NCBI GenBank assembly: GCA_963969345.1
Contig: OZ017767.1
Coordinates: 1,364,001 to 1,428,000 of the forward strand
DNA length: 64,000 nt
Reading direction: 5' to 3'
Origin: Turbatrix aceti
Lineage: Eukaryota > Nematoda > Chromadorea > Rhabditida > Panagrolaimidae
Shown here: in pieces, positions 23,703 to 35,451 of the stretch
Layout: each line of letters begins with the position of its first letter
How positions within the stretch are numbered: position 1 is the first letter of the stretch
Program-made: the position numbers and the translations under genes
The notes under the pieces: model-generated
What the model was told of the DNA's origin: nothing
Databases searched by the model: none
The model's input: the letters and a program-made list of their open reading frames with translations, nothing else

Positions 23703-25283
23703 CAGTAGCGCGCAAAAGTACAAGTGTGAACATTAATTTGTACCGTGCTCTGTTCAAACATGTTGGTTGGGGCTAAAATTTTTTTTGATAAACACCCTTG
23801 CATATAGCCTTAGTATTGCCAAGTTTCAGACAGATTCGCTAAAAAATGGATTTTTGCGATATCGATTTGTACAGTGCGCGCAAGCAAAAGTCCAAGTGTA
23901 AGATGCGTTTTCTGAAGCGAAGAAGCATTTCTTGAAGTATGATGTCGTTTATGGCGTTCATATATAGTATTTTGTATGTTTTATTGATTTGAAACGTATA
24001 TTGCACGATACATAGATTTTATCGGGAAAATGAAGATGACAAAGGTCGTTTCAAAAGTATACCCCTCTAGGTTGGCTTCGAAGACTCTGGACATCGAGAA
24101 TTTAGTTTTATCCACCGTCCCAGTGCTTGAAATGATAGCAGTAACTGTCTGCACAATTTATAAACGCAGCCAACCCTCTGTCGTTACAAACACGGACGAT
24201 AAAAAATTTTTTCTAATGTTGAGGTAGAACTTCGAGTTGGCTCAAGTTGATAAAAATGAAAATCGCAGGCAACGGGGAGGTGACAAAATTAGTCCTGTGG
24301 TTCTAAAACAATGCCTACAAGTTGCCAAACATAAATGATAACATTTCTCTTCATTGACATGTTTTTCCACGCAGAAGAGGAAGACGCTAAAATATTTCAC
24401 AAGTTAAGTCAACATCGAAAAATTGAGCATTATCAAAAATTCCACCGAAGCCACAAATAAAGTGTGAATCAGTTTCTGTTGTGTGTTTAGTGGTACGTTG
24501 ATCATTTTCAAAGTAAAAAACCATATCTTACCACCTTCTTCCGACCAATTATCATCTACCACAATATTCCGATGTTGGGGTTTATCGGAGTTACAAGTTT
24601 ATCGTCCCGTTCTCTGCGGAAAGAGGTGGATAAGCAAAAGGTTGTTGTCATTTATATTCGGCAACTTGTAGGCATTGTTTTAGAACCACAGGACTAATTT
24701 TGTCACTTCCCCGTTGCCTGCGATTTTCATTTTTATCAACTTGAGACAACTCGAAGTTCTACCTCAACATTAGAAAAATTTTTTTATCGTCCGTGTTTGT
24801 AACGACAGAGGGTTGGCTGCGTTTATAAATTGTGCAGACAGTTACTGCTATCATTTCAAGCACTGGGACGGTGGATAAAACTAAATTCTCGATGTCCAGA
24901 GTCTTCGAAGCCAACCTAGAGGGGTATACTTTTGAAACGACCTTTGTCATCTTCATTTTCCCGATAAAATCTATGTATCGTGCAATATACGTTTCAAATC
25001 AATAAAACATACAAAATACTATATATGAACGCCATAAACGACATCATACTTCAAGAAATGCTTCTTCGCTTCAGAAAACGCATCTTACACTTGGACTTTT
25101 GCTTGCGCGCACTGTACAAATCGATATCGCAAAAATCCATTTTTTAACCAATCTGTCTGAAACTTGGCAATACTAAGGCCATACGCAAGGGTGCTTATCA
25201 AAAAAAATTTGAGCCCCAACCAACACGTTTGAACAGAGCACGGTACAAATTAATGTTCACACTTGTACTTTTGCGCGCTACTG
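23703..25283. mobile_element. Tc1/mariner-like element with ~640-bp inverted repeats
   Basis: The element is bounded by TA on each side. The ends read cagtagcgcgcaaaagtac and its reverse complement. The arms 23703-24345 and 24641-25283 are nearly identical, with a centre of about 295 bp. Inside each arm a second copy of the end motif (tacagtgcgcgcaag, left arm at about 23870) lies about 168 bp in from the first. This is the IR/DR arrangement with two transposase-binding sites known from some Tc1 elements. A 65-codon frame in each arm is a palindrome by-product. The centre has only a weak trace (CWGLSEL...) that could be eroded transposase, so the element is non-autonomous. Confidence 0.85.
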
Positions 25284-25547
25284 TAGGTATAACGAGAAGA
25301 TTGACAGTTATTGCACTTCAAACCAAAACACGTTTACAATTCTATAAGCCAAAAATAAAATAAAATTCAGATATTTACGCACTGTCCAAAAATAGTTCTA
25401 AACTTAAACTAATAAAAATTTTATTACGAAAACTGTTTTCTGGCAGTTAAAAAAATAAATACATCATTTTTGCACTGTTTTAAAAAAAATCATTGCGATT
25501 TATTAATTAAATTTATTTTTCGACAACAAATGCAACAACGTACAATT

Positions 25548-26461
25548 TCATGACCGTTTTTCCTTGCTGTCGAGCTGAATCGTCACCGGGCCATCGTTCG
25601 TCAGCGACACCGCCATCAGGGCACCGAATTCGCCGTCCTGAAAAATCACAAAGCATCCTTCAGTTTTCAATCAAAATATTTTTTTGTTTCATTCTGCCTA
25701 ACTTTTATTTTTGTGAGGTCAGCAATCACGACAAAGAAACTAAAACTATCTTCAGTTAATGAACCCACCTTGACTTTATCAGCGCTGTGTGCAGCTTGCA
25801 GACTGGAAACAAATTGCCCGTAGAATTCCTTGGCCTTTCCGGGTTCCATTGCCCGGTGATAATCCACCTTGTTGCCCTTGAGTTGGCCGTAGAGAGTGAA
25901 CTGCAAAAAAAAGAACTCGGTTATAAACAGTTTCAAAATACGTAAACCAACCTGACTGATAACCAAGACATCGAGTCCGAGATCCTTGACTGACTTGTCC
26001 CATTTCTTGCCACTTGCTGGATCGTCAAACAACCTCAAATTGAGTATTTTTCGAACGATAAACTCGCAGTCATCTTTTGTGTCTTCGGAGCTGATACCGA
26101 TAAGCACACAGAGACCACGAGAGATTTCGGAGATCTGCAACGCCGTATCAGTTGGCAAAATCGTAACTCATATTCAAAAAAACAGATTTTCAAAAAACAA
26201 CGAATAAAAATATTTATTGCTCACCGGGAAAAGCAAAAAAATGTTATTCGTCAAAAACAGCGACTGATTGATAACATTTTAGTAGCAACAAAAGCTGCAT
26301 TTGTGCGTAATTCATCAAAAACAGAGCCTCGAAAAATAATAATAAAATAATCACAAAACATCAGTTATTATTTTTTATTGGAAAATTATGTAAGAAAAAC
26401 TCACCACCTGTTCGCTGACCGTCACACTTGCCCGGGTGACTCTCTGGATTATAGCACGCAT
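25548..26461 (-). CDS. dtd1: D-aminoacyl-tRNA deacylase
   Basis: The minus-strand exons are 26405-26461, 25952-26134, 25769-25900 and 25548-25637, giving 153 residues. The enzyme hydrolyses D-amino acids from mischarged tRNAs and so protects translation. The start [15 protein letters not shown] is the classic DTD N-terminus. The SQFTLYG motif lies at about residues 79-85 and the NDGPVT motif with the Gly-cisPro pair at about 138-143. These two motifs form the active site in this family. Exon 1 ends ...GTG|GTGAGT, chosen over the alternative CAG|GTG donor one codon earlier because it gives the better donor; both keep the frame. It is divergently arranged with the YIPF5 gene, start codons about 180 bp apart, probably sharing a promoter. 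Confidence 0.95.
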
Positions 26462-26641
26462 TGTTATATCTGAACTAACTTTACAACACCAGTTTTATAA
26501 AATCACAAAAAAAGAAGCACACCAGTATTGGCGTTTTGTCCTCAACCGATTCAGTTAGATTTGCAAAACTGCCAAGCTGGCGTCATCCTTACAACTGTTT
26601 TGATCGCTTTTTTTTATCACCTTTTTCCACAGCCTAGCATC
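26462..26641. promoter_or_regulatory. Shared divergent promoter, DTD / YIPF5
   Basis: Only 180 bp separate the two start codons on opposite strands, so both 5' ends and a bidirectional promoter must lie here. No specific factor site is claimed. Confidence 0.5.
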
Positions 26642-28104
26642 ATGTCTGATTCCTACTACTACAACCAGCAGTCACCGGCTCAGGGCGGTGATAATTGGTT
26701 CCTACAGACAGCGAATCCGAGCTGGCAGCAATTTGACTATTCTCAAAGCCAGCAGCCAAGTCAAGGTGAACTTTTTTTATTTTGTTAGCTAACTTCGTTG
26801 CACAGTTTTTTTTTAGGCTACTCGCAGTACAATGCAGGAGCTCCGGCGTCAGCTCCGGGCTTTGGCGGAAACATGTTCATTCCCCAGCAGGCGGACGCTG
26901 CAGCCGGTGGCATAGGCGATGACATCGAAAACGAGCCACCGCTTCTCGAGGAACTCGGCATCAATTTTGACCACATCAGGCAGAAGACCTTTGCCGTCCT
27001 CAATCCACTCGGTGTCGCGTCCGCTGATGTCATCCAGGACCAGGATCTTGCCGGACCGCTTGTTTTCTGCTTGCTTTTTGGATTCGCGTTGCTGCTCCAC
27101 GGAAAGGTTCGTTTTTTTGCAAACTGTACCGAAATGCCAAAAATATCAGTTTTTGAAGATAAATTGGTGTCATTTAAGGACTTTTTGTTTTTTTATGGTA
27201 CCATTTCTCCACATGCCAGTTTTTGAATCTTTTACATGTAACAATTTCATGGTTCTATATCAGTTTTTTTCCAAAAAAAAAAATGTTTTGTAAAGGATAA
27301 CATATTTGCTGCAAAATACCAATATTACTGTTGCCAAACATATCAGCGCCTTTTGAATGTTTTGCAGCAAAAAAACTCTTGAACGGTGCTCTTTTGAGGC
27401 TGCGACTTCAGTTTTTTATGCGTTCAAGATTAATTTTATATCCAAGTTAAGTTTTTCTGTTATTTTTACATGGTACAGGGGCTACAGTATTCAGTAACTA
27501 CGATTTTTTTATGATTCATTCAAAACGGATTTTTGTAGCTACCCTAAGAAACGACCGTAAAATGCGAATATTCTGCAATGATTTTTTGAATTTTCTGAAG
27601 TCCCAATAGATTTTTTATAACGGTTGTATGCTTTTTTTCGATAGATGTCTTTTTATCAAATATTTACGATACAAACAACAGGATTAGCGCAGTTTTTTGA
27701 ATTTTTTGCTTTGAACAAAACGTTACTTATTTTGCCGACATTAATGATTTCTTTTTTTCCAGCTTCATTTCGGCTACATCTACGGCATAGCAATGCTCGG
27801 CTGCACGGGTATGTACTGTCTCCTGAATCTCATGGCCCAAGAACAGCGCTCCATCTCTTTTACCTGTACGACGAGTGTCCTCGGCTACTGCCTGCTTCCG
27901 ATGTCGCTGCTCTCCCTCGTCGCCGCGGTCCTCTCTCTCCGGGGCATCGTCGGCTACGCGATAGCCGCGGCAGCGACTCTCTGGTGTGGCTCGACGTCAT
28001 CCAAGCTCTTCACCATCACCCTCGACATGTACGGACAACGCTTCCTCATTGCGTATCCCTGCACACTGCTTTACTCCGTCTTTGCCCTTCTTGCCATCTT
28101 CTGA
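26642..28104 (+). CDS. YIPF5-type Yip1 domain Golgi/ER membrane protein
   Basis: Exons 26642-26765, 26817-27106 and 27763-28104 give 251 residues, close to human YIPF5 (257). The N-terminal third is cytosolic and rich in Gln, Tyr, Ser and Pro ([12 protein letters not shown]). Then comes the conserved [15 protein letters not shown] block, about residues 81-95, which defines YIPF5/Yip1, followed by five hydrophobic helices of the Yip1 domain. Family members bind Rab GTPases and act in ER-to-Golgi vesicle transport. Intron 2 is long (656 bp). The gene is divergent from the DTD gene. Confidence 0.93.
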
Positions 28105-28523
28105 GGCTGTGATTCTCCATGGGTGCTTTGGTTGTGTGTAAAATGACTGAAAATATGTTGTTTTTATAGAAAGTATCGTTACGAAGAGTAAATATTTATA
28201 AATAACGTTCAACGTTGTTTAGTCGTGACAGTGATTTTTTTCGTTTTGAGACCCGATGATACGATAAGTGTCGATGCGATTCCAGTTAATTTTTGTTCTC
28301 AAAAACAATTTTTTTTCTAAAAATTTTACGGTATGTCCTTCTTCAGTTTTACTACCTCAATTTAATAATTTGACGTTGGTTCACATAACTCCAAATACCG
28401 AATTTTGAAATTCATTTTTTGTATTCTTAGGTGTCATCAATTTAATGCTAAAAATTAAATTTGTTTTTTCAGGTGCAATACGTATGTACATCAAAAAATG
28501 ACACTCAAACGACCTTAATGAGC

Positions 28524-28670
28524 GCCGTTAGCTTCCGTCACCTCAAAGTACTCTTTTCTTCCGTCTAACTTGTCCTTTTCATTCTATTGGCAATCTCATC
28601 TACACCTTTCACACGACCTTCAATTGTTCAAGCGGCAGTGTTGGCTTTGACTTTAGATCTTTGTGTAGTC
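28524..28670 (+). promoter_or_regulatory. Conserved upstream block set, gene E
   Basis: This shares ordered blocks with the upstream regions of genes F and J: GCGCC-TTA--TTCCGTCA, TCAAAGTACTCTT, TTCTTCCGTCTAACT, TTGGCAA-C, CCTTTCACACGAC and GATCTTTGTGTA (28656-28667). In gene E a later hAT-type insertion has moved these blocks about 410 bp further from the start codon. Their role as promoter elements is inferred from conservation and position only. Confidence 0.5.
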
Positions 28671-28765
28671 CGACCATATATGAAATAATAATTCAAAATG
28701 TATGCCAGAGAGTAAACGCGTCGCTTCTTTACTATTTAGTAATTTTTCACACTCATATTCATGTC

Positions 28766-29168
28766 CAGTGTAACATCGCCTTCGCCTTCATCGCCCCCGG
28801 AGGCGCCTTCAGATCGCCTTCGCCTCCGGAGGCGAAGGCGAAGGCGAAGGCAAAAAATTGATCGCCTCCAATTGCCTTCGCCTCCATCGCCTTCAGACCT
28901 TTACAATTTTGAACAAAAAATTTGAATGGCTTTAAATTCTAACCACAAATAGTCAAAAAACAGTTTTACCACTTTATTTAATAGAATTAAAAGCCTTCTA
29001 TTATCATAATTTCGCTTTCTGCTATGATTTTGTAAGAGAAAATTTGAGATTTGACACCAAAGGCGCCTCTGATCGCCTCCGTCTCTGGAGGCGCCTTCAT
29101 CGCCTTCGCCTTCGCCTCCGGAGGCGAAGGCGAAGGCGAAGGCAATAATTTTGGTTTGCGTTACACTG
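28766..29168. mobile_element. hAT-type non-autonomous element at a start codon
   Basis: The 403-bp element starts CAGTGTAAC and ends GTTACACTG. It is flanked by a perfect 8-bp target duplication TTCATGTC (28758-28765 and 29169-29176). The 8-bp duplication and CAGTG ends are the hAT superfamily signature. Both subterminal zones contain hairpins built of cgccttcgcc / ggcgaaggcg repeats around a ctccggag core. There is no coding capacity. The target site includes the ATG of receptor gene E, so an ATG is now present on both sides of the element. Confidence 0.9.
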
Positions 29169-29171
29169 TTC

Positions 29172-30248
29172 ATGTCGTGTGAAACACCCGTCTTTTTGCA
29201 ATGGCCAAACGAGACCTACCTCTACAACGTATCATCTGCGATTTACGAAGCCTACAAACCGTATCACCAGGTGCTATCTATGATCTTCTTTATTTTTGGA
29301 ACAATAACAAATATTTTTGTCATTGGAATACTTCTCAAAAAAGATCTACGATCTCCCCTCAACTTCATTTTTGTCAGCATTGCCACGTTTAATTGCATAC
29401 TTTTTATATCAAATGCGGGCAATCAAATACTTTTCTCCAGCATTCATGATACAATCATGTATTCTCACGTTGCTTTATGGATATCGTACTCCATGTGGTG
29501 CACGGCGCAGTTTTCGTACGCAGTTGTCACCTGGTTATACGTGTACCTTGGATTCATTCGAGTAGTTACCCTGACTTCGAATTACGAAATGGTCATGGGC
29601 TCTTCCGTTCGCCATTGTGCATCGATCGTAATTTGTGTTTTTATTTTAAGCATACCTAATTTTTTGGAAGTAACGGTGCAAATTGATTCTGAATTTGAAG
29701 ACAACAGGTGAGTTTGAAAAAAAATATGCATGTTTTTATTCTTCAACAAATTTCAGAGTAGCAATGGTTGTAAGAGAATTTTCACCTCCTTACGACTGCT
29801 TACTATTTTACACGGAAGTCTGGATCGGGATCTTAATCTTTGAATTAATCCCCATAATTTGTTTAATTATGATTTCCCTGATACTAATGAAAATTTTGAT
29901 TTTGAGTAAGAGGCAGCAGAAAAAGCTTCTGATTAACCCAAAAAAAGAAAACAAAACTACAAAATTACTGTTAGCAACAACGGTGGTATGCGCTGTTACA
30001 GAATTTCCACAGGCTTTTATGATGGTACTTTTTAATATTAGTTCCTATGAATTTGTAAACGAAATCTATTATAAGTTTATTAATTTGATGGATTTGCTGT
30101 CACTCATCCACGCTTCCACGTCGTTTTTTATTTATTGTGGAATGAGCAAGCAATTCAGAAAGGTTGGAGATCCTGGAGCGCATCAACATCAATCAGTTTA
30201 ACCTTTCAGGAGTTTATCAAAACTGCGAAAAAAAATATAACATTTTAG
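29172..30248 (+). CDS. srw-like receptor, gene E (C-terminus frameshifted)
   Basis: Exons 29172-29707 (536 nt), 29757-30162 and 30210-30248 encode about 326 residues. Helices 1-7 are complete: GTITNIFVIGILLKKDLRSPLNF after helix one, VTEFPQAF in helix six and the srw-type end of helix seven, SLIHASTSFFIYCGMSKQFR. The third exon begins EFIKTAK as in paralogues but runs into TAG at 30246-30248, because an eight-A run (30228-30235) is one base short. In the paralogue frame it would encode the usual extra hydrophobic segment (CCGIVLMRIGYI) and stop at 30343. It is either a real C-terminal truncation or a homopolymer sequencing error. The family is a nematode peptide/chemosensory GPCR related to FMRFamide and myosuppressin receptors. 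Confidence 0.8.
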
Positions 30249-30689
30249 TCTCTCTTTTCATTTTTTCGATAGCAATTTTGTGTTGCGGCATTGTTTTGAT
30301 GCGAATAGGATACATTAATCATGACAGTGACTACATAACCTGACGATACAGACAAAACCGGGGTGTTGGATCACCGTTGGATATGCACACCGATCATGTG
30401 GAAGATGATAACTGCAGAGGCAACAATAAATCAATTACGATACATCTGTGTAAAACTTAATGTTAGTAATCCGGAAATGCGGTTCACAGACTAAAGTTTA
30501 TCATAATGGAATAAACAATTTCTGTACGGTAATGGAATCCAACACGCACCCCACCTTATGTATCTAATTTCATTTCCTTTTTTTCTGCACCTGATAAAGA
30601 ATAATATTTTTTTGAAAAAGTGCCAAATAAATATTTATTTAACCGACATGTTTTACCTTATTACATTTTGTTCAATGAGGGTAGTCGGG

Positions 30690-30870
30690 AGGCAATCCCA
30701 TGCGCCATTAATTTCCGTCATCTCAAAGTACTCTTGTTCTTCCGTCTAACTAGCCTTAACTAGCGTCATCTCAAAGAAAGGTATAATGCTTTGGCAACCG
30801 TTATACCTTTCACACGACATTACATTATACAATGCACGCTCCTGAATTGCATTTTGATCTTTGTGTACCG
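30690..30870 (+). promoter_or_regulatory. Conserved upstream block set, gene F
   Basis: This carries the same ordered blocks as genes E and J, ending with TTTTGATCTTTGTGTA (core 30856-30867). Two further blocks, TGAATCCCACGAC and ACTTGTAGGTTTT, lie nearer the start codon and are shared with J. The function is inferred. Confidence 0.5.
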
Positions 30871-31010
30871 TATTTGTGTTCACTTGAATCCCACGACGGT
30901 ATACAACATTGTAATTGATACATACATATATAAATGTGAACACGAATGAAATATACGGTCACACAGTAAACTCATACAAGCTTCCGTACTTGTAGGTTTT
31001 CATTAGCATT

Positions 31011-32232
31011 ATGTCGTGTGAAACACCTGTTCTTTTGCAATGGCCAAGCGATAGCTACCTTTACAACGTATCAGAATCGCTTTACGAAGCCTACAAACCG
31101 TATCATCAGGTGATTTCCATGGCACTTTTTCTTTTTGGCACAATTGCGAACATTTTTGTCATTGGCATATTTCTTCATAAAGAACTTCGATCACCGATCA
31201 ACTTCATTTTTGTGTGCATTGCCATTTTTAACTGCACACTATTTATTGGAAATGCCTGGAATCAAATATTTTCCTACATTTTTGACTACGCAATAATGCA
31301 TTCTTACGTTGCTGTATGGATATCGTATGGAATTTGGTGGTTAACCATGTTATCGTACTCAGTCGTCATGTGGTTATACGTCTACCTGGGATTCATCCGA
31401 ATAATGACATTATGTTTTAATTTTGAATTGACAAAGCGTTTATCTGTATGCCATTGTGTATTCATCGTCATCTGTGCTTCTATTCTGAGACTACCAAATT
31501 TTTTGGGGGTCACGTTGGAAATTAATCCTGAATTTGATGATGGAAGGTATGCTTTTTTTCAGGGTTTAACAATATTCCAGTGACTGCAAAATTTCAGGCT
31601 AGATATGTTTCAAAGCGATCTGATATTTGAGTACGACTGCTTACTATTCAACCTGCAGTTCTGGATAGGACCTATTGTTTTCGAATTGATCCCAATCATT
31701 TGCCTAGTTCTGATTTCCTTGATTCTGCTTAAGATTTTGATCGCTAGTGAGAATCTTCACAAAAAGCTCGAAAACGCTAATAATATTTCAAAAATTCATC
31801 CAGCTGTTAGTTCCAAGTTTTCACACGCTAAAAAAGAGCTCAAAACAACGCAACTCATGCTGGCAACTTTGGTATTATGCGTTGTAACTGAGTTTCCACA
31901 GGCTTTTTTGATGATGATGTTTACTATTAGTTCAGATGAATTTATTGAGAAAGTTTTTGAAAAGTTTAATGATTTGACGGATCTACTATCACTAATTCAT
32001 GCTTCCACGTCTTTTTTTCTTTATTGTGGGATGAGCAAGCAGTTCCGACAGGTAAAATGCTCTGTGGTTCAAAAAATAGATAAACAATTTTACTTTTCAG
32101 GAATTTGTCAAAACCGCCAAACAACATTTGAAAATTATAAATGTAGTTTTAGTGTTTTCATTAGCATTGTTTTGCTGTGGCATTCTTCTGATGCAACTAG
32201 GTTATATAAATCATGGTGACTATGTAACTTAA
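31011..32232 (+). CDS. srw-like receptor, gene F
   Basis: Exons 31011-31546 (536 nt), 31598-32051 and 32101-32232 give 373 residues. The N-terminus WPSDSYLYNVSESLYEAYKP is conserved through the array and carries an N-glycosylation-like NVS. Seven helices follow. KELRSPINFIFV lies after helix one, a long basic third intracellular loop (residues about 225-265, with SENLHKKLENANN) precedes KTTQLMLATLVLCVVTEFPQ in helix six, and helix seven ends HASTSFFLYCGMSKQFRQ. Exon 3 encodes an additional hydrophobic segment (FSLALFCCGILLMQLGYI). The codon for the last Arg of exon 1 is split AG|G. A 259-bp tract is nearly identical to gene H. It appears intact and is probably a sensory GPCR with a peptide-like ligand. 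Confidence 0.92.
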
Positions 32233-32487
32233 CGGTATCGGGAAAAATCAGCAGCTTCAACAGAAACAGCGAATTTGCGATCATAAACCAATATTTATCC
32301 AAATTGGCGACTTCGGTGCTACAGTATTTATAATCGAATCAAACAAACCCCACCATGTCTTATGTATAATTTCATTTCCTTTTTTTGCACCTGACAAAAT
32401 CTAATTTTTTGAAAACGTGCCAAGTATAAATAATATTTGAACAATAGTTTTTTACGTGACTGTACGAGTTGTGGTTTTTTATCCGCA

Positions 32488-33693
32488 ATGTCGTGTGAAA
32501 TGTTTGTATGGTGGGAGTGGCCGGATGAGAGTTACCTTTACAACGTATCATCATCGATTTATGAAGCCTACAAACCGTATCATCAAATGATTTCCATGGC
32601 ACTTTTCCTTTTCGGCACAATTGCAAACATTTTTGTCGTCGGAATATTCCTTCATAAAGAACTTCGATCTCCAATCAATTTTATTTTTGTGTGCATTGCT
32701 ATTTTTAACTGCACACTTTTTATCACAAACGCATGCGTAAAAATAGTTTTTGAAAACATTTCCGATACTATCATGTACTCGTACGTCTTTCAATGGATAT
32801 TATATAGTACTTGGAGCTTGTCTATGCTGTCGTACGCAGTTGCCATGTTTCTATACGTATACCTTGGATTCATCAGGGTAATGACTTTAACTATGGATTT
32901 TGAACTGACAATGCAGTCTGCTGTCTTCCATTGTGTTTTGATAGTTGTATGCGCTTTAATTCTGAGCATACCAAATTTTATTGAACAAACGGTTGGAGTT
33001 GATCCATACTTTGATGACGGAAGGTATGTATGTGTTGTATTTTTTTTGAGACACGCTTAAGCTACAATGGTTTTTTTTAATTTAGGCTAAGCATGGTTGA
33101 AACCGAGATGTCTAGTTGCTTACTATTTTACATGCAGATCTGGATCGGCCCCATTGTCTTCGAATTCCTTCCTATTATTTGCGTACTTCTGATTTCTTTG
33201 ATTTTGATCAAGATTCTTATTGCAAGTGAAAATCAGCACAAAAAACTTGTTAACTCTAAAATTGGTTCAGCGCCTAAAACGACTACTTCGCTGACTGTAC
33301 ACGTTAAAAAAGAAATTAAAACTACGCAATTGATGCTGGCGGTCATGTTATTGTGCGTTGTAACTGAATTTCCACAGGCTTTTATGATTGTCGTTAATAC
33401 CTTTAGTTCGTTTGAATTTTCTGAAAATATTTATGATAAGCTCAGTGAATTGATGGATTTACTGACGCTCGTTCATGCTTCTACTACATTTTTTATTTAC
33501 TGTGGGATGAGTAAGCAGTTTCGACAGGTAAGAGATCCTGAAGTTTATCATGAATAAAATATTTAATTTTTAGGTGTTCATCAAAACTGCCAAGGAAAAT
33601 TATAAAATCTTAATTTTTGTTTTTATTTTTTCTATGTCACTTTTTTTCTGTGGCGTCGTTTTCATGCGTCTCGGATACATATATGAATCGTGA
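32488..33693 (+). CDS. srw-like receptor, gene G
   Basis: Exons 32488-33023 (536 nt), 33086-33527 and 33574-33693 give 365 residues. The start MSCEMFVWWEWPDESYLYNV aligns with the array consensus. The same architecture is present: KELRSPINF after helix one, KKEIKTTQLMLAVMLLCVVT into helix six, ASTTFFIYCGMSKQFRQ in helix seven, and a third exon with hydrophobic FSMSLFFCGVVFMRLGYI. Splice sites are all GT-AG at positions equal to the neighbours. An upstream in-frame Met at 32437 was rejected because it breaks the constant 536-nt exon length. Confidence 0.92.
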
Positions 33694-34202
33694 ATCACAA
33701 TTCGTGATATACTGATCTTGATCCTGAATTTGATGACAACAGATATGTAATACATAATATTTTTTAAATAAATATTCGCAGCATCAAGGTTCAAAAAGTA
33801 TCTAACATTCAGTTCCTCGTGCAACATTACGTACGATTGCTATAAAGAAATTAAATAAACATATTTGTTGTAATCTATTTATTTTTCTGTTTAAAATAAA
33901 TAACGATTCAAAGTGCAAAAGGGCAAACGGTACTGTACTAAAAGTTGAAGGAGTCCTCAACGGCGCATTTACAATATTATGATAGCAGCAGAGTTCGCCG
34001 ATTTCTGCTCTGCCAAAATGACATTATACACACCGCATGACTCTTAATTTTGTTTCTTTTTTTTTGCATGTTACAAAATTTAATTTCTTAATACCGTGTC
34101 AAGCATCTAAACCACATAATTTTTTTACCTGCCAACATAACTGAATTACGTTACACCAAGAACTCAAAACTTCCTTACTCGTATTTTTTATGTATATCCA
34201 TC
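33694..34202. other. Spacer between genes G and H
   Basis: A/T-rich flank sequence; no gene or element recognised. Confidence 0.4.
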
Positions 34203-35451
34203 ATGTTATGTGAAACACCTGTCCTGTGGCAATGGCCAAGCGAGAGCTATCTCTACGACGTGTCCTTCGCGATTTACGAAGCTTACAAACCGTATCATCA
34301 GGTGATTTCCATGGTACTTTTTCTTTTTGGCACAATTGCGAACATTTTTGTCATTTGTATATTCCGTCATAAAGAACTTCGATCACCGATCAACTTCATT
34401 TTTGTGTGCATTGCCATTTTTAACTGCACACTATTTATCGGAAATGCCTGGAATCAAATATTTTCCTACATTTTTGACTACGCAATAATGCATTCTTACG
34501 TTGCTGTATGGATATCGTATGGAATTTGGTGGTTGACCATGTTATCGTACTCAGTCGTCATGTGGTTATACGTCTACCTGGGATTCATCCGAATAATGAC
34601 ATTATGTTTTAATTTTGAATTGACAATGTGTTCCTCTGTGTGCCATTGTGCATTCATCGTCATCTGTGCTTCTATTTTAAGACTACCAAATTTTTTGGGA
34701 GTCACATTGGAAATCAATCCTGAATTTAATGACGGACGGTTCGTTTTTTTGTATGCGTTTATGAATTTTTTAATCATAAATAATCCTCTAAACATTTTAG
34801 GCTAGACATGTTCGAAAGCGATCTGTTATTTGAGTATGACTGTTTACTGTTCAAAATGCAAGCATGGATTGGGCCTATTGTCTTTGAATTAATCCCAATC
34901 ATTTGCCTAGTTTTGATTTCCTTGATTCTGATAAATATTTTGATTACGAGTGAAAGACAGCACAGAAAGTTAGTTAACGTTAATACTAGTATTACTACTT
35001 CTCATCCGACAGTTCGTTTCAAATTCCCCCAAGCTAAAAAAGAAATCAAAACGACCCAACTAATGCTGGCAACTTTGGTATTATGCGTCGTAACAGAATT
35101 TCCGCAGGCTGTTTGGATGGTTTTGCACACAATTAGTTCAGATGAATTTAATGAAGGAGTTTATGAAAAGTTAAATGAATTGACGGATTTACTGTCATTT
35201 ATTCATGCTTCTACGTCTTTTTTTCTTTATTGTGGAATGAGCAAGCAGTTCCGGCAGGTAAAGGGTGCTAAAGTTCTGCAATGATGATGTATTTGATTTT
35301 TCAGGAATTTGTCAAAACTGCCAAACAACGTTACAAAACTTTGATCGTTGCTTCCATTTTTTCGCTGCTAATTTTTTGTTGTGGCTTTGTTTTGTTAGAA
35401 ATGGGCTACATTAATCACGATAGTGACTATATAACTTTGCTGAAGAAATAA
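34203..35451 (+). CDS. srw-like receptor, gene H
   Basis: Exons 34203-34738 (536 nt), 34801-35257 and 35305-35451 give 379 residues, the longest of the array because of a longer tail after the eighth hydrophobic segment (HDSDYITLLKK). The start is MLCETPVLWQWPSESYLYDV. Exon 1 ends in a CG|G arginine codon rather than AG|G. Helices 2-3 are almost identical in DNA to gene F over 259 bp, while exon 2 and the first helix differ more. KKEIKTTQLMLATLVLCVVT and HASTSFFLYCGMSKQFRQ are present. It looks intact. Confidence 0.92.

Noticed and set aside
24030..24956. Matching 65-codon frames on opposite strands (MKMTKVVSKVYPSRLASKTL...)
   Set aside because: They lie in the two arms of the Tc1/mariner-like element, at the same mirror position, and do not resemble transposase.
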